A DNA stretch of 64,000 nt from Candidatus Eiseniibacteriota bacterium. GTDB lineage: Bacteria > Eisenbacteria > RBG-16-71-46 > CAIMUX01. The notes under the pieces are model-generated. The model was given only the letters and a program-made list of their open reading frames with translations, was not told the origin of the DNA and did not search any database. Below are positions 6,484 through 15,441 of the stretch, in pieces. How positions within the stretch are numbered: the first letter of the stretch is position 1; every line of letters starts with the position of its first letter. The position numbers were made by a program, and so were the translations under genes. The stretch covers positions 43,967 through 107,966 of the forward strand of contig JACKCR010000013.1 in assembly GCA_020633975.1 (NCBI GenBank). The letters are read 5' to 3'.

Positions 6484-9327
6484 ATGGGAAGGAGCGAAGG
6501 GAGACGTGACGAGAGGCCGGCGCCGCGGCTCACCTCTCTCGATCTCCACTTCACCCCAGAGACGGATCTCGGTCGGCTCGACGAGATCGTCCTGGGTTGG
6601 GAGGGCCGGCCGCCGGCTCGCAGGTCCAGGGCGCGGCACTGGAAGACCAACGCGAGGACCGACGTGTTCGCCGCCGTGCTCGCCCTCCTCGTCCTGCGCG
6701 GACGTGGTGGCCCGGAGCGCGCCGTCCTCGATAGTCGGAACGGCCGGGGCGAGCAGGACCTCTGCGCCAAGCTGCACGATCTCTGGCACAGCCCGCGAAA
6801 GCGGATCGAGTCCCATTGGCTCGACGCCGTCTTCGACGAAGGGACGGAGGAGTTGCCGTCGCCTCTTGCCGTCCTGCTCGAACGCTCGGGCGGGCGGATG
6901 ACGTGTACGGTGCGGCTCCGGAGCGGCACCCCGCGCGTGACCTTCTATAAGGATGGAGAGGTCGTTCCGGATCGGCGACTCCGCAGCTTCCTCCAAGCGA
7001 ACTTCGCCATCGCTGTTCCCGAAGGGGACGAACGATCCGTCCACCCGTGCCTTCCTGCCTACGGAGACGAGTTCGTCGGGCGCGAAGGCGACCTCGAAGA
7101 GGTTGCGACGCTCGTCCGAACGAATCGGCTCGTCACTTTGGTTGGCCCCCCCGGTGTTGGAAAGACGCGGTTGGCGATCGAGGTGGCGGCACGAATCAGT
7201 GGAGATGGCATCCGGCAGGCGCTTGTCCGCGATGCGGCCGTCCGTGACGCGGCCCTCCGCGACGCCGCCCACCGCGATGCGGCCCACCGCGATGCGGCCG
7301 TCCGTGATGCAGCCCAGGTCGTCGACGGCATCGAGTGGGTGGATCTCGAGATTGCGCAAACAGAGAGGGACGTCGTCGTTGCCTTCGCCAGAGTATTGTG
7401 GGGTGATTCGGAGAAGGAGCGCCCCCCTGAGGACCTCGAAAACCTGGTCGATCGGCTTCGGACACGAAGAGTGCTGATCCTTCTCGACAACTGCGAGACC
7501 GCGCTCGATCCGGTCGGCAGGCTCCTCGGAAGGGTCCTGGAGGGCCCGCGGGGCGCGTCGTTCCTCGCTACCTCGATCGAGTCGATTGGAGTACGCACCG
7601 AGCGGTGTCACATCGTGCAGCCGCTTCCTGTCCCTGGCGTGGAAGTGGACCCTCGAGAGGCACTACGTTCTCCTGCGGTGCGGCTGTTTCGAAGCCGCTC
7701 CGAGGCGTCGGGGGTTCCGATCGAGGAGACTCGAGAGACGATCGTCTCGATACTTGGGGTCTGCCGGTTCCTCGGAGGACTTCCGCTCGGGATCGAACTC
7801 GCCGCCGCGTCGCTTCATCGATTCGGGTTGAGTGAGCTGACCGAGTTGCTCGAACGTCACCTCGAGTTGGTGCGTTCGGCCGATCGCTCCGGTCCGGTGA
7901 GACACGAGAGTCTCCATTCCGTCGTCGAATGGACCTATTCGCTCCTCTCCGAGAGTGAGCGCCAGGTGTTGGCCTGCCTGGCGGTCTTTCCCTCCGACTG
8001 GTCCACCGGTTCGGTCGGGCCGATCTGTGAGGGCGCGGGCCTCTCCGAGGACGAGTCGCTCGCAGCCCATGCTCGACTCGCCCAACGGAACGTCGTTTCG
8101 GCACTGACTCCGGCGACAGAGAGGCGTTGGACCTTCCTGCCGTTCCTGCGTGCCTTTGCCCGACGGAGGCTCGAGGAGCACCCGCTGCGGGAGGCAGTCG
8201 TCGAGTCGTTCGAGCGACACTTCCTCGAACGACTGGAGTCGCTGTCGACATTGCCGTCCGAGTCTCTGGGTGATGCGACTCGCCAGCTCGTGCCGGAAGC
8301 CGACAACCTACGGAGCGGTGCGCTCTCTGCACTTCGTGGCGGCCGTACGGAGAGGGCACTCCAGTTCGCTCTGAACCTCGAACGTCTGTGGCTTGCCATG
8401 GGCACGTGGTCGGACGGAATCGAACTGTGTCGAGAGCTCTTGAGCGCGTCCGGACTCGACACCAAGGTGACCCCGCGCGTTTCTCGGCTCGCGGCGAGTC
8501 TCGAGTATCGTCGTGGTGACATCGCTTCGGCACGAACGCACTATCAGCGATCGCTCGATCTGGCGGAGGAAGTGGGCGATGCAAACGAAGTCGCCCATGC
8601 GCTCCACGGCCTGGGAACGATCTCGTTCCGTACCGGGCAGCTCGACGACGCGGAGTCGTACTTCCAGCAAGCCAGCCGAACCTGGTCGGATCGCGACGAC
8701 GAACGTCTTCTCCTCAACGTTTGGAACAACCTCGCCGCCATCGCCGCGACTCAGGGACGCCTCGACGCGGCAGCGGAACGTTTCAGCCGGGTGATCGAGA
8801 TGGCGAGACGGCTCGGCGAACGTAGGACGCTCGGAAGTGTGCTCATGAACTACGGCATCGTGCAGTGGCGACGGAACGATCTCGATGCGGCGATGGACTG
8901 CTTGGAGCGTGGCCTCGAAGTAGCTCGAGGCGAGAACGATCCTTGGGGACAGGCCAACGCGTGGGGCAGTCTCGGCGTACTCCATCTGCAGAGGGGGAAC
9001 CGGGAGTCGTCGCGCACGTGTCACTCACGGAGTCTCGCGCTCCGGGAACAGCTGGGTGACCTCGCCGGGATCGCGTCGTCTCTCGAAGGGTTTGCGCGAC
9101 TCGCCGTCGAAGAGCGCGAGCCGGCCCGCGCGATCCGACTCGCCTCTGCTGCACTCTCCCTTCGCGCCGACCATGAACTTGCGCTGACCGAAGAGAACCG
9201 TCGCGAGGTGGAGCGCACGATCGAAGAGGCGACGCGGAGCGTGTCACCCGAGGTGGCGACGCAGGAAACACAGATGGGAGCGACGCTCTCTGCGGAGGAG
9301 GCGATCTCATTGGCGCTGGGCCGGTGA
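6484..9327 (+). CDS. STAND/NB-ARC-type ATPase with TPR domain
   Basis: About 947 residues from ATG 6484, which follows AGGAG by 10 bases; the frame is open further up through a 42-bp repeat. An N-terminal domain of about 190 residues is unrecognised (HWKTNARTDVFAAVLALLVL). Next come FVGREGDLEEV, Walker A GPPGVGKTR (about 222-230), Walker B RVLILLDNCE (about 328), and a sensor/arm region GGLPLGIELAAA as in NB-ARC/AfsR-like ATPases. The C-terminal third (about 670-890) is TPR repeats (AHALHGLGTISFRTGQLDDA, WNNLAAIAATQGRLDAAAER). Such proteins are signal-triggered oligomerising switches. Six RDAA pentapeptides follow the P-loop helix. It has no co-oriented partner; the input and output are unknown. 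Confidence 0.85.
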   Translation: MGRSEGRRDERPAPRLTSLDLHFTPETDLGRLDEIVLGWEGRPPARRSRARHWKTNARTDVFAAVLALLVLRGRGGPERAVLDSRNGRGEQDLCAKLHDLWHSPRKRIESHWLDAVFDEGTEELPSPLAVLLERSGGRMTCTVRLRSGTPRVTFYKDGEVVPDRRLRSFLQANFAIAVPEGDERSVHPCLPAYGDEFVGREGDLEEVATLVRTNRLVTLVGPPGVGKTRLAIEVAARISGDGIRQALVRDAAVRDAALRDAAHRDAAHRDAAVRDAAQVVDGIEWVDLEIAQTERDVVVAFARVLWGDSEKERPPEDLENLVDRLRTRRVLILLDNCETALDPVGRLLGRVLEGPRGASFLATSIESIGVRTERCHIVQPLPVPGVEVDPREALRSPAVRLFRSRSEASGVPIEETRETIVSILGVCRFLGGLPLGIELAAASLHRFGLSELTELLERHLELVRSADRSGPVRHESLHSVVEWTYSLLSESERQVLACLAVFPSDWSTGSVGPICEGAGLSEDESLAAHARLAQRNVVSALTPATERRWTFLPFLRAFARRRLEEHPLREAVVESFERHFLERLESLSTLPSESLGDATRQLVPEADNLRSGALSALRGGRTERALQFALNLERLWLAMGTWSDGIELCRELLSASGLDTKVTPRVSRLAASLEYRRGDIASARTHYQRSLDLAEEVGDANEVAHALHGLGTISFRTGQLDDAESYFQQASRTWSDRDDERLLLNVWNNLAAIAATQGRLDAAAERFSRVIEMARRLGERRTLGSVLMNYGIVQWRRNDLDAAMDCLERGLEVARGENDPWGQANAWGSLGVLHLQRGNRESSRTCHSRSLALREQLGDLAGIASSLEGFARLAVEEREPARAIRLASAALSLRADHELALTEENRREVERTIEEATRSVSPEVATQETQMGATLSAEEAISLALGR
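7225..7314 (+). repeat. Six 15-bp in-frame repeats in the STAND ATPase
   Basis: Units of GTCCGCGATGCGGCC type run at 7225, 7240, 7255, 7270, 7285 and 7300 and encode (V/L/H)RDAA six times. They sit between the P-loop helix and the next core strand, where relatives have a short loop. Confidence 0.9.
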
Positions 9328-9567
9328 CGCCGCGCCGATGATCTTGCGCCGATGACTTTGCGTCGGTGAGGCTGTGGTGAAGACTACTCGTCGGTGGAGC
9401 AGCGTCGAGGATCCGCTGCAATGGTATTGCGTCGATGAAACCCCTGCGATGACACCGGGGTGACAGCCTTCGCCCGATACGTCACCGCCTCCCGGATCGA
9501 GATTCGCCTTGTCTGTGTACCCTCTATCTGACGCCGGAGCTCCGGTGAACGATAGGAGGGGCAACCC

Positions 9568-9996
9568 ATGAAACCGACACGACTCTCTTACTGGCTCGTT
9601 GTGAGTCTCATGTTCCTCAACGCGTGCGGCACGTCCGAGACGCACAAGTCGCAAGGGTGCCAGGTCTCCGAGCCAGAGACCGAAAGCTACGGGACCGGAA
9701 GCATCGAGGGAACGCTGCTCTTTGATGGCAATCCCGTTCCGTTCGATACGGTCATGGTGGAACGAAGCGTCGCGTACGGTGATCTCTGCATCGGATGCTG
9801 GCGTCCGCGTACGAAGGTGGAGGAGCACTTCACGATCTCGGGCACTGACGGAACGTTCGTGTTCGGCGACCTCGTGACGGGCCCAGGGGAGTGGGACCTC
9901 AAGATCCCGTTCCGCCGCGATCGGTGGGCCAGCACCCGAGTCGTGATCGTCGAGGGAGAGGTCACCCACAAGGACCTGGTGATGCGCGAGCGCTGA
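9568..9996 (+). CDS. Small lipoprotein with carboxypeptidase-regulatory-like fold
   Basis: 142 residues; ATG after a strong AGGAGGGG site. The signal peptide ends in lipobox FLNAC with Cys20. The mature part (GSIEGTLLFDGNPVPFDTVM, later FTISGTDGTFVFGDLVTGPG and WDLKIP) has the pattern of a CarboxypepD_reg/Cna-B-like beta sandwich. It is rich in cysteine for its size (DLCIGCW), which could form a disulfide. No enzyme motif is visible. It stands alone, with a hairpin terminator about 100 bases downstream. Confidence 0.7.
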   Translation: MKPTRLSYWLVVSLMFLNACGTSETHKSQGCQVSEPETESYGTGSIEGTLLFDGNPVPFDTVMVERSVAYGDLCIGCWRPRTKVEEHFTISGTDGTFVFGDLVTGPGEWDLKIPFRRDRWASTRVVIVEGEVTHKDLVMRER

Positions 9997-10098
9997 GCCC
10001 TTGGCGAGGGAGGGCGGTGGCGAAGGGGATCCGCGCCTGGAGACGCTGCCCGTCCTCGTTGACGTGTGTGCGTTGCCATAGGGCGAAGCAGGAACGAA

Positions 10099-10123
10099 GG
10101 GCGGTCCGAAATCCGGACCGCCC
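10099..10123 (+). terminator. Hairpin terminator after the small lipoprotein gene
   Basis: GGGCGGTCCG and CGGACCGCCC pair perfectly around a 5-base loop. There is no strong T run, as is common in this high-GC sequence. Confidence 0.6.
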
Positions 10124-10189
10124 ATCCTGTTGCTGGCGTTTCAAGGAAGTCCCGACTTCTGGGGACGCGGAGCGAACGCCCCGTTCGGA

Positions 10190-10579
10190 CTACCGGGTCA
10201 GTACGACGTTGCCTCGTGCATATTCCCGTCCCGATTGGGCGAGATAGAAGTACACGCCGGACGGAAGCCGTTGCCCGTCCAGCCCGCGTCCGTCCCAAGT
10301 CCAACTCGTGAGCCCGGTGCCGGAGTCATCCCGGAACTGAGCGACGCGCCTGCCCTGTACGTCGACGAGTACGACGCCGGTGGGTTCATCCAACGGGGAC
10401 GAGAGCAGGAAGCGGGGCTGTGAACCAGGGTTCCCCTGAATCTCGAGCCAATCGATCGCCGTTGCGGAAGGGCTTTCGGGAAGTGTCGCCACAACCGGTT
10501 GCTCGACGTAGACGGTGAACTGGCCGCTGTTGTCCACGTTGCCTAGTCCTCCGCCGTTCACGGAGCTGCCTCTCTTCAC
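10190..10579 (-). pseudogene. Orphan C-terminal FlgD/T9SS-like sorting domain (truncated gene)
   Basis: The 129-residue open frame ends with a typical C-terminal sorting or FlgD-Ig-like domain: VVLVDVQGRRVAQF, then SWTWDGRGLDGQRLPSGVYF, ending RGNVVLTR. Elsewhere in this window the same domain always terminates a large secreted protein. Here nothing precedes it: there is no signal peptide, and the upstream side collides head to head with a 5'-truncated sulfatase pseudogene. I read it as the surviving 3' end of a larger surface-protein gene cut by a deletion or rearrangement near 10580. It is probably not functional. Confidence 0.6.
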
Positions 10580-11806
10580 AGGTCTCTACCTACCAGCCAC
10601 GCTACGACGCAGCCGTTGAGTCGGCTCGGCGACTCTATGCAACGATGGCAGAGATTCTCCGGAGACTGCGGGTATCTGTGTGCAGGGATCGTGAGCAGTC
10701 CGTATCTGCGTGCGGGTACAATCTGTCGCAGGGATTCGAGCACTACGACGAGGAGCTTGCCACGTCGCTCAGTGCGAGGACTGACGAGGTCCGGAGTCAC
10801 GCCGGCCGCGCATCAGGACGTGACGAGCCCTGGCATGCTGGAGAAGCTGACTCGGTTTCTGACCGAGGAACGGGACCCGGAGCGCCCGCTCTTTCTCTTC
10901 GCGTACTTCTGGGACCCGCACTACGACTACATCCCGCCGTCTCCCTACGACACTCTGTTCGTCGGGCCGGAGTGCGTACCGGTGGATCTGTCGCAGTACG
11001 AGGTGTCCACCTTGGGCCAGAGCGGCATCGCGCCGGGCCAGGCGGAACTACGCCAGGTCAAAGGCGTTCCGGCCAGAGCGGCATCGCGCCGGGCGAGCTG
11101 GCCTACGTCCTATCGCAGTACTACGGAGAGATCCGTTGGACGGACTGGCATCTCGGTCGTCTCACCGATCTTCTCGAGGCCGAGGGACTCTGGAGTCGTC
11201 GCTCGTGATCGTCACTTCGGACCATGGTGAGGAGTTCTTCGATCACGGAAACAAGGCACAAGAAAGGGCTCTGGCGAGACCGTCCAGGTGCCGCTAGCCG
11301 TGAAGTTCCCTAAGGGAGCGCAGGGGAACGCGGACTGGATGACCGGCGTTCAGGATCGACTCGTGAGCCTGGTCGACGTGCTGCCTACCGTGCTCGAAGT
11401 CACCGGCACCGAGTCTCCCGGTCCGCTTCCGGGCGGTCCCTCCTTGCGCCTCCCGTACTGCCGAGGATCCGATCTTCACGAACTCGATTCTGTCCACTAC
11501 GCGGTCGACGACCCTACGCTTTCCCAACGGACGAGCGAGAAGTGGTACGGAATCCGTGAAGGCGATCACAAGCTGATCGTGGTCCCGAGTGCGAAGCGGG
11601 TCGAACTCTACGACTTGGTGGCGGATCCGGGAGAGAAGGTGAACTTGGCGCAGCGGGATGCTTCGGTGGCCCGGAGTCTCATGGTTCACATGACCGATGG
11701 GTTCCAGGTCATGGCGAACCTGGGACAGCTCTATGTCGCGGGCGGTGAGGCGGAGCTGAGTCCGGAGGCGAAGGAGCAGCTTCGGTCACTTGGATACATC
11801 CGCTGA
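10573..11806 (+). pseudogene. Frameshifted, 5'-truncated sulfatase
   Basis: Sulfatase-family sequence can be followed only by switching frames: ATMAEILRRL (frame 1), GYLCAGIVSSPYLRAG (frame 2), YNLSQGFEHYDEELATSLS (frame 1), then PLFLFAYFWDPHYDYIPPSP (frame 2), IRWTDWHLGRLTDLLEAEGL, the metal-site motif SLVIVTSDHGEEFFDHGNK, and from 11288 VPLAVKFPKG to the end (RELYDL-type ELYDLVADPGEKVNL, ending LGYIR). The N-terminal catalytic segment with the CxPxR formylglycine site is absent. A 24-base sequence is repeated at 11015 and 11071, and this duplication itself shifts the frame. The last 172 residues are an open frame. Clearly inactive. Confidence 0.85.
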
Positions 11807-11859
11807 GTCTGTCGGCAGTGGGCCGGTGTGCGCGCCGGTTTCGCGTATCCCGCCTCAGG

Positions 11860-14196
11860 TCACCTCGATCCATCCGCCCGCTGCACGACGACCCTGCACA
11901 CTTCCGAACCTCCCGCCACGCTCACACGCGCGAAGAACACTCCGTTCGGCACGACCCGCCCCTGGTCTGTCTCGAGGTCCCACGTCAGCTCGTGAGATCC
12001 GGCGGACATCTCTTGGTCGACCAGTGTTCGGATCGAGCGCCCGGTCAGGTCGTGCAAGGTCACGCGCGTCCGAGCTGCGTGTGCGATCTGGAAACCGAGC
12101 ACGCAGTGATCGGAGACCGGGGTCGAAGACCAGAACGTTCCGGGGACGAGTGCTTCGCTTGGCCCGTTCTGGCCAGCCGCGTTCCCGCTCGGCTCGTAGA
12201 GTGCGTCGTCTCCGGCAGAGCCCTCGCCAGCGGGGCCTTGGTCTCCGTCGGTCTCGACGCCTGTTACTTCGAAGTGTCGGATCGTGAATTCGTCGCGGAC
12301 GACTCCTTGGTCGTCCAGGAACGTCACGTGGAGACGGAGATCTTCGATGTCGAGGATGAGCGAGCCGAGTTCGTTCAGTGAGGTGACCATGACGGGGTGG
12401 TCGAGCGTTCCTCCGCCGGTGGTCGATGAGCTACCGGCGACCGTGTAGACGGTCCCGGCGTGCGGAGTGGACGGCGGCTTCTGGTAGGCGCCATCCCCCG
12501 ACTCGGAGCCGTCGCCTCCGTCTTCGATCATCGCTGGAGTGAACTCGTTCGAGTAGCCGTAGTGACCGTCGATGAGGTACGAGCGCTCGTAGACATGACT
12601 GTGCCCGCATAGGACGAGGTCGATGCCGCCGGCTTCGAGGATCGGAAGCGCGTTCTCACGCATCTCCGTCATGCGTCCGGAGCTGTCGCCGTCGTCGTCC
12701 GAGTCGTGGGATCCTTTCGTGTACGGGGGGTGGTGCCAGAACGCGACCTTCCACGGCTGATCCGTCGCCGCGAGGTCCTGGGCGAGCCAGGTGAGCATCG
12801 CGCCGTTGGGGCTCCGGTCCGTTTCGTCAGAGTCGAGGCAGATGAAGTGGGTGTTGGCATAGTCGAAGGAGTAGTACGCCTCGGTGCCTGAGGGAAGGCC
12901 ACCGGCCTCTCCTGCGGTCGGGAGCGTGAAGATCTCGTAGTAGTCGTTGTTGTCCCCGGCGTGCAGGTCGTCGTGGTTGCCGCGCGTGGGCCATACGACG
13001 GTCCGCTCGAGGATCGTGGGATAGGTCTCGAAGACGGCGGCCTGGTACTGCTCGTCCGTCCCCGCGTCGTACGCGTTGTCTCCCAGCATGAGGAAGAGAT
13101 CGGCCGGGTCCACGCCAGCGAAGCCGAGGTACGCGTCGCGTACGTCCCGTGCGTTCTGATTCGCGAGTCCGGAGTCGCCGACGATCCAGGCGCGGAACGC
13201 ATCGGTGGTGCCTCGGGGTGGTGAGGTCGAGAAGGTATGGTCGACGTCACCGCCCGCCAATACTGCGTCGCCTGTCCCCACGGCGTAGTAGTAGGTCGTG
13301 CCGGAAGTCAAGCCGCTCAAGAGGACCTCGTGTTCGGTGGTGAAGGTTCCGTCCGTCATCGACTGATTGAGCTGATCGGGGGCGGATCCGTAGTCGACCT
13401 GACTCGCGGTCGGAACGTTGGTCCTCCAACGAACGACGACGCCGGTCTCGGTGCCGACCTGGAGGTAGGGGCCACGCAGCAACGCGGGCGCGTCGTCCAA
13501 GTAGGTGAGCTCTGCATCCCAAGCGAGATCGCTGCTGCTCGCACTTCGTTGATGGACCTCGACTGCGAGATGGTTCGTTCCAGAAACCAGGAAGGGCGCC
13601 CACTCAGTCAGGTCGTAGAGTTCGTAGTCTGTCGCTTCGTGACTTCCGCTCGCATAGGTGCCCCAGTCGACGATCCCGGACGGCATCGAGAGGCGCAGCA
13701 CCTCTTCGCCGTTCAAGTAGACGATGACTCCGTCGTCGTAGCGGGCCCGGAGGAACAACGCCGTGACGAGTCCCGGGTCGATCGGCAGGTCGAACGTTCT
13801 CCGGAAGTACTCCGTCGGGTACTTGTCGAACGGATCCGGTCCGTAGGAAAGGGTCGTGACGACGAAGTCGTCCCCGTACCCGAGCGGCCCGGGGCCTTCA
13901 CTCCAGGCCGAGTCGTCGTAGCCTGGAAGGGACCATGCCGTTCCGAGGTCGACTCCGCTGTCGTCGTACTTCCAGACACCGCCCTCGGGCACGAGCGTTT
14001 CGGCGTGGCTCGTGCTAGCCGAGAAAGACGTGAGGGCGAGCAGCGCGGCCGCGAGCAGCGTTGCGCCGAACCGCTTTGCGGCGAACCGCGTCGCGGCGAA
14101 CGGCGTGGCCGCGAACGGTGCGGCTGCGAATGGCGTGCCTGCGGACGGTGTGGCCGCGAACAGGGTGGGTCTGAGTGGCGGAAGTATGTCGGTCAC
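11860..14196 (-). CDS. Secreted purple-acid-phosphatase-like metallophosphoesterase with sorting domain
   Basis: 778 residues; GTG start 6 bases after AAGGAG. The signal sequence is preceded by a run of FAATP-like pentapeptides. A beta-sandwich (CBM-like, about 50-210) and a fibronectin III-like domain (about 220-330) follow. The calcineurin-like metallophosphoesterase has its full metal set: GDSG (about 340), GDNAYD (about 373), GNHDD (about 407), HHPPYT (about 489) and GHSHVYE (about 532). The last 75 residues are a FlgD/T9SS-like sorting domain (LHDLTGRSIRTLV, then NGVFFARVS). It is therefore predicted to be an exported phosphoesterase, substrate unknown. The start overlaps the upstream TPR gene's stop by 4 bases, so the two are translationally coupled. 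Confidence 0.88.
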   Translation of the reverse strand: MTDILPPLRPTLFAATPSAGTPFAAAPFAATPFAATRFAAKRFGATLLAAALLALTSFSASTSHAETLVPEGGVWKYDDSGVDLGTAWSLPGYDDSAWSEGPGPLGYGDDFVVTTLSYGPDPFDKYPTEYFRRTFDLPIDPGLVTALFLRARYDDGVIVYLNGEEVLRLSMPSGIVDWGTYASGSHEATDYELYDLTEWAPFLVSGTNHLAVEVHQRSASSSDLAWDAELTYLDDAPALLRGPYLQVGTETGVVVRWRTNVPTASQVDYGSAPDQLNQSMTDGTFTTEHEVLLSGLTSGTTYYYAVGTGDAVLAGGDVDHTFSTSPPRGTTDAFRAWIVGDSGLANQNARDVRDAYLGFAGVDPADLFLMLGDNAYDAGTDEQYQAAVFETYPTILERTVVWPTRGNHDDLHAGDNNDYYEIFTLPTAGEAGGLPSGTEAYYSFDYANTHFICLDSDETDRSPNGAMLTWLAQDLAATDQPWKVAFWHHPPYTKGSHDSDDDGDSSGRMTEMRENALPILEAGGIDLVLCGHSHVYERSYLIDGHYGYSNEFTPAMIEDGGDGSESGDGAYQKPPSTPHAGTVYTVAGSSSTTGGGTLDHPVMVTSLNELGSLILDIEDLRLHVTFLDDQGVVRDEFTIRHFEVTGVETDGDQGPAGEGSAGDDALYEPSGNAAGQNGPSEALVPGTFWSSTPVSDHCVLGFQIAHAARTRVTLHDLTGRSIRTLVDQEMSAGSHELTWDLETDQGRVVPNGVFFARVSVAGGSEVCRVVVQRADGSR
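14062..14163 (-). repeat. 15-bp repeats in the signal-peptide region of the phosphoesterase
   Basis: About six units of the type GCGGCGAACGGCGTG (plus strand) run with a 15-base period and encode FAATP, FAATR and FAAAP pentapeptides ahead of the hydrophobic core of the signal. Confidence 0.8.
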
Positions 14197-15113
14197 GGCT
14201 GGCTCCTTGGTGTGTCGACATCGGTGCCGGGTGCGCGCGCACAGGTTTCGAGGATCTCCGTCGCACGCGTTCTGCGGGCGCGATCATCCGGTGTACTCAG
14301 CCCGTTCCCCGCTTGCCGATCGAGTCGTTCGGCGAGGTCGATTGCCACGGCTGCAGCTTCCGTGAAGTCGCCTGCCGCGAGGAGGATCTCGGCGCGGAGT
14401 TCGAGGAGTGGCTCTGTCTTTGCATAGAAGTGCTCGAGGCTGGCGACGCGGCGGAGCGCGTCGTCCCATTGCTCGAGCTGCCGCGACAGCTCGATTCCAC
14501 GGAGCTCCAGGCCGATCGAAGTCCCCAGACGGGTGCGTCCCTCGTCCAGGACTCGGAGCGCTTCCTCCGGAGGGAGGAGAGCGGACAGGGTGAGGAAGTC
14601 ATCGGGGCTGGGAGCCGGGTCTTGCTCGAGTGCCAAGGAAAGGTCCTGGACCGCGGCAGCGGTGTCGCCGAGCGCCAGCCATAGTTCGCCGCGGAGACGT
14701 TGCGCCGAGGCGTCACTCGGGTCGCGGCCGAGTAGTTCATTCAGTTCGCGGAGTGCTCCTGGCGTGTCCCCGCGTGTGGCCCTGATCTTCGCTCGGACGC
14801 GGGCTGCCGCTGCGGACCGCGGGTGGAGCGCTTCCGCCCACTCCACCTCGACGGCCGCCGAGTCCAGGCGGCCTGTCTCGAGGAATAGAGCCGCCCGCTC
14901 GAGGTGAGGACGCGGATCGTAGGGGTCGTGCGATGACCAGTCGGAGAGCCGGTGCAGCCGAGTCTCCGTCGTACCGTGGGCGAACGACGACGGCACGCGG
15001 TACGAGAGCAGCACGAGCAGTGTTCCCAGCACCGCGATTGCGATCGCGATCGTGCCGAGGAACGATCGTCTGGGTTGCACCGACGGCCTCCATCTTTGTC
15101 CGCGAACGCGCAT
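14193..15113 (-). CDS. Membrane-anchored TPR protein
   Basis: 306 residues from the ATG at 15113 (a GTG one codon earlier is possible). A single membrane segment near residues 19-40 (FLGTIAIAIAVLGTLLVLLS) follows a basic N-terminus, so the bulk lies outside the cytoplasm. The rest is helical repeats of TPR type (AALFLETGRLDSAAVEVEWA, LRGELWLALGDTAAAVQDLS, RAEILLAAGDFTEAAAVAID). Its stop overlaps the GTG of the phosphoesterase, so it is the first gene of that operon and may act as a scaffold for the exported enzyme; this is inference from linkage only. Confidence 0.8.
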   Translation of the reverse strand: MRVRGQRWRPSVQPRRSFLGTIAIAIAVLGTLLVLLSYRVPSSFAHGTTETRLHRLSDWSSHDPYDPRPHLERAALFLETGRLDSAAVEVEWAEALHPRSAAAARVRAKIRATRGDTPGALRELNELLGRDPSDASAQRLRGELWLALGDTAAAVQDLSLALEQDPAPSPDDFLTLSALLPPEEALRVLDEGRTRLGTSIGLELRGIELSRQLEQWDDALRRVASLEHFYAKTEPLLELRAEILLAAGDFTEAAAVAIDLAERLDRQAGNGLSTPDDRARRTRATEILETCARAPGTDVDTPRSQP

Positions 15114-15441
15114 CACGGAGCGGTGTCAGGGCCCTAGGCTGCGAACCGGTCCGTCCGAATCGGAGGCGAGACGATTCGCCCGAATAGAGAGGGGGACGGG
15201 TTCGAGTGAGGTGAGTATCTTGGAGCGGGGGCTCGAGAGGCAACTGGCGAGGCGCATCGTCCGATGCGGGTGACCGCGTTCGACGGGTCGAGCTCCGAAC
15301 CCTCGGGCCGGAGCTACGCCTCGATTCGTTCCTGCTCCACGGCAACGACGTGGAGAACGAGTGTGGCGCAATCGAAACCCAGGTGTAGGGACTTCAGGGC
15401 GAAGGACGCTGAGGCTGTGCCAGACCAAACCCTGTCGCGGG
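15114..15441. other. Intergenic, no gene seen
   Basis: About 330 bases between two minus-strand transcription units. Open frames here are arginine-rich shadows with no start signals. The right part probably carries the terminator of the sigma/SpoVG operon and the left part the promoter of the TPR/phosphoesterase operon, but I see no clear motif. Confidence 0.4.
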
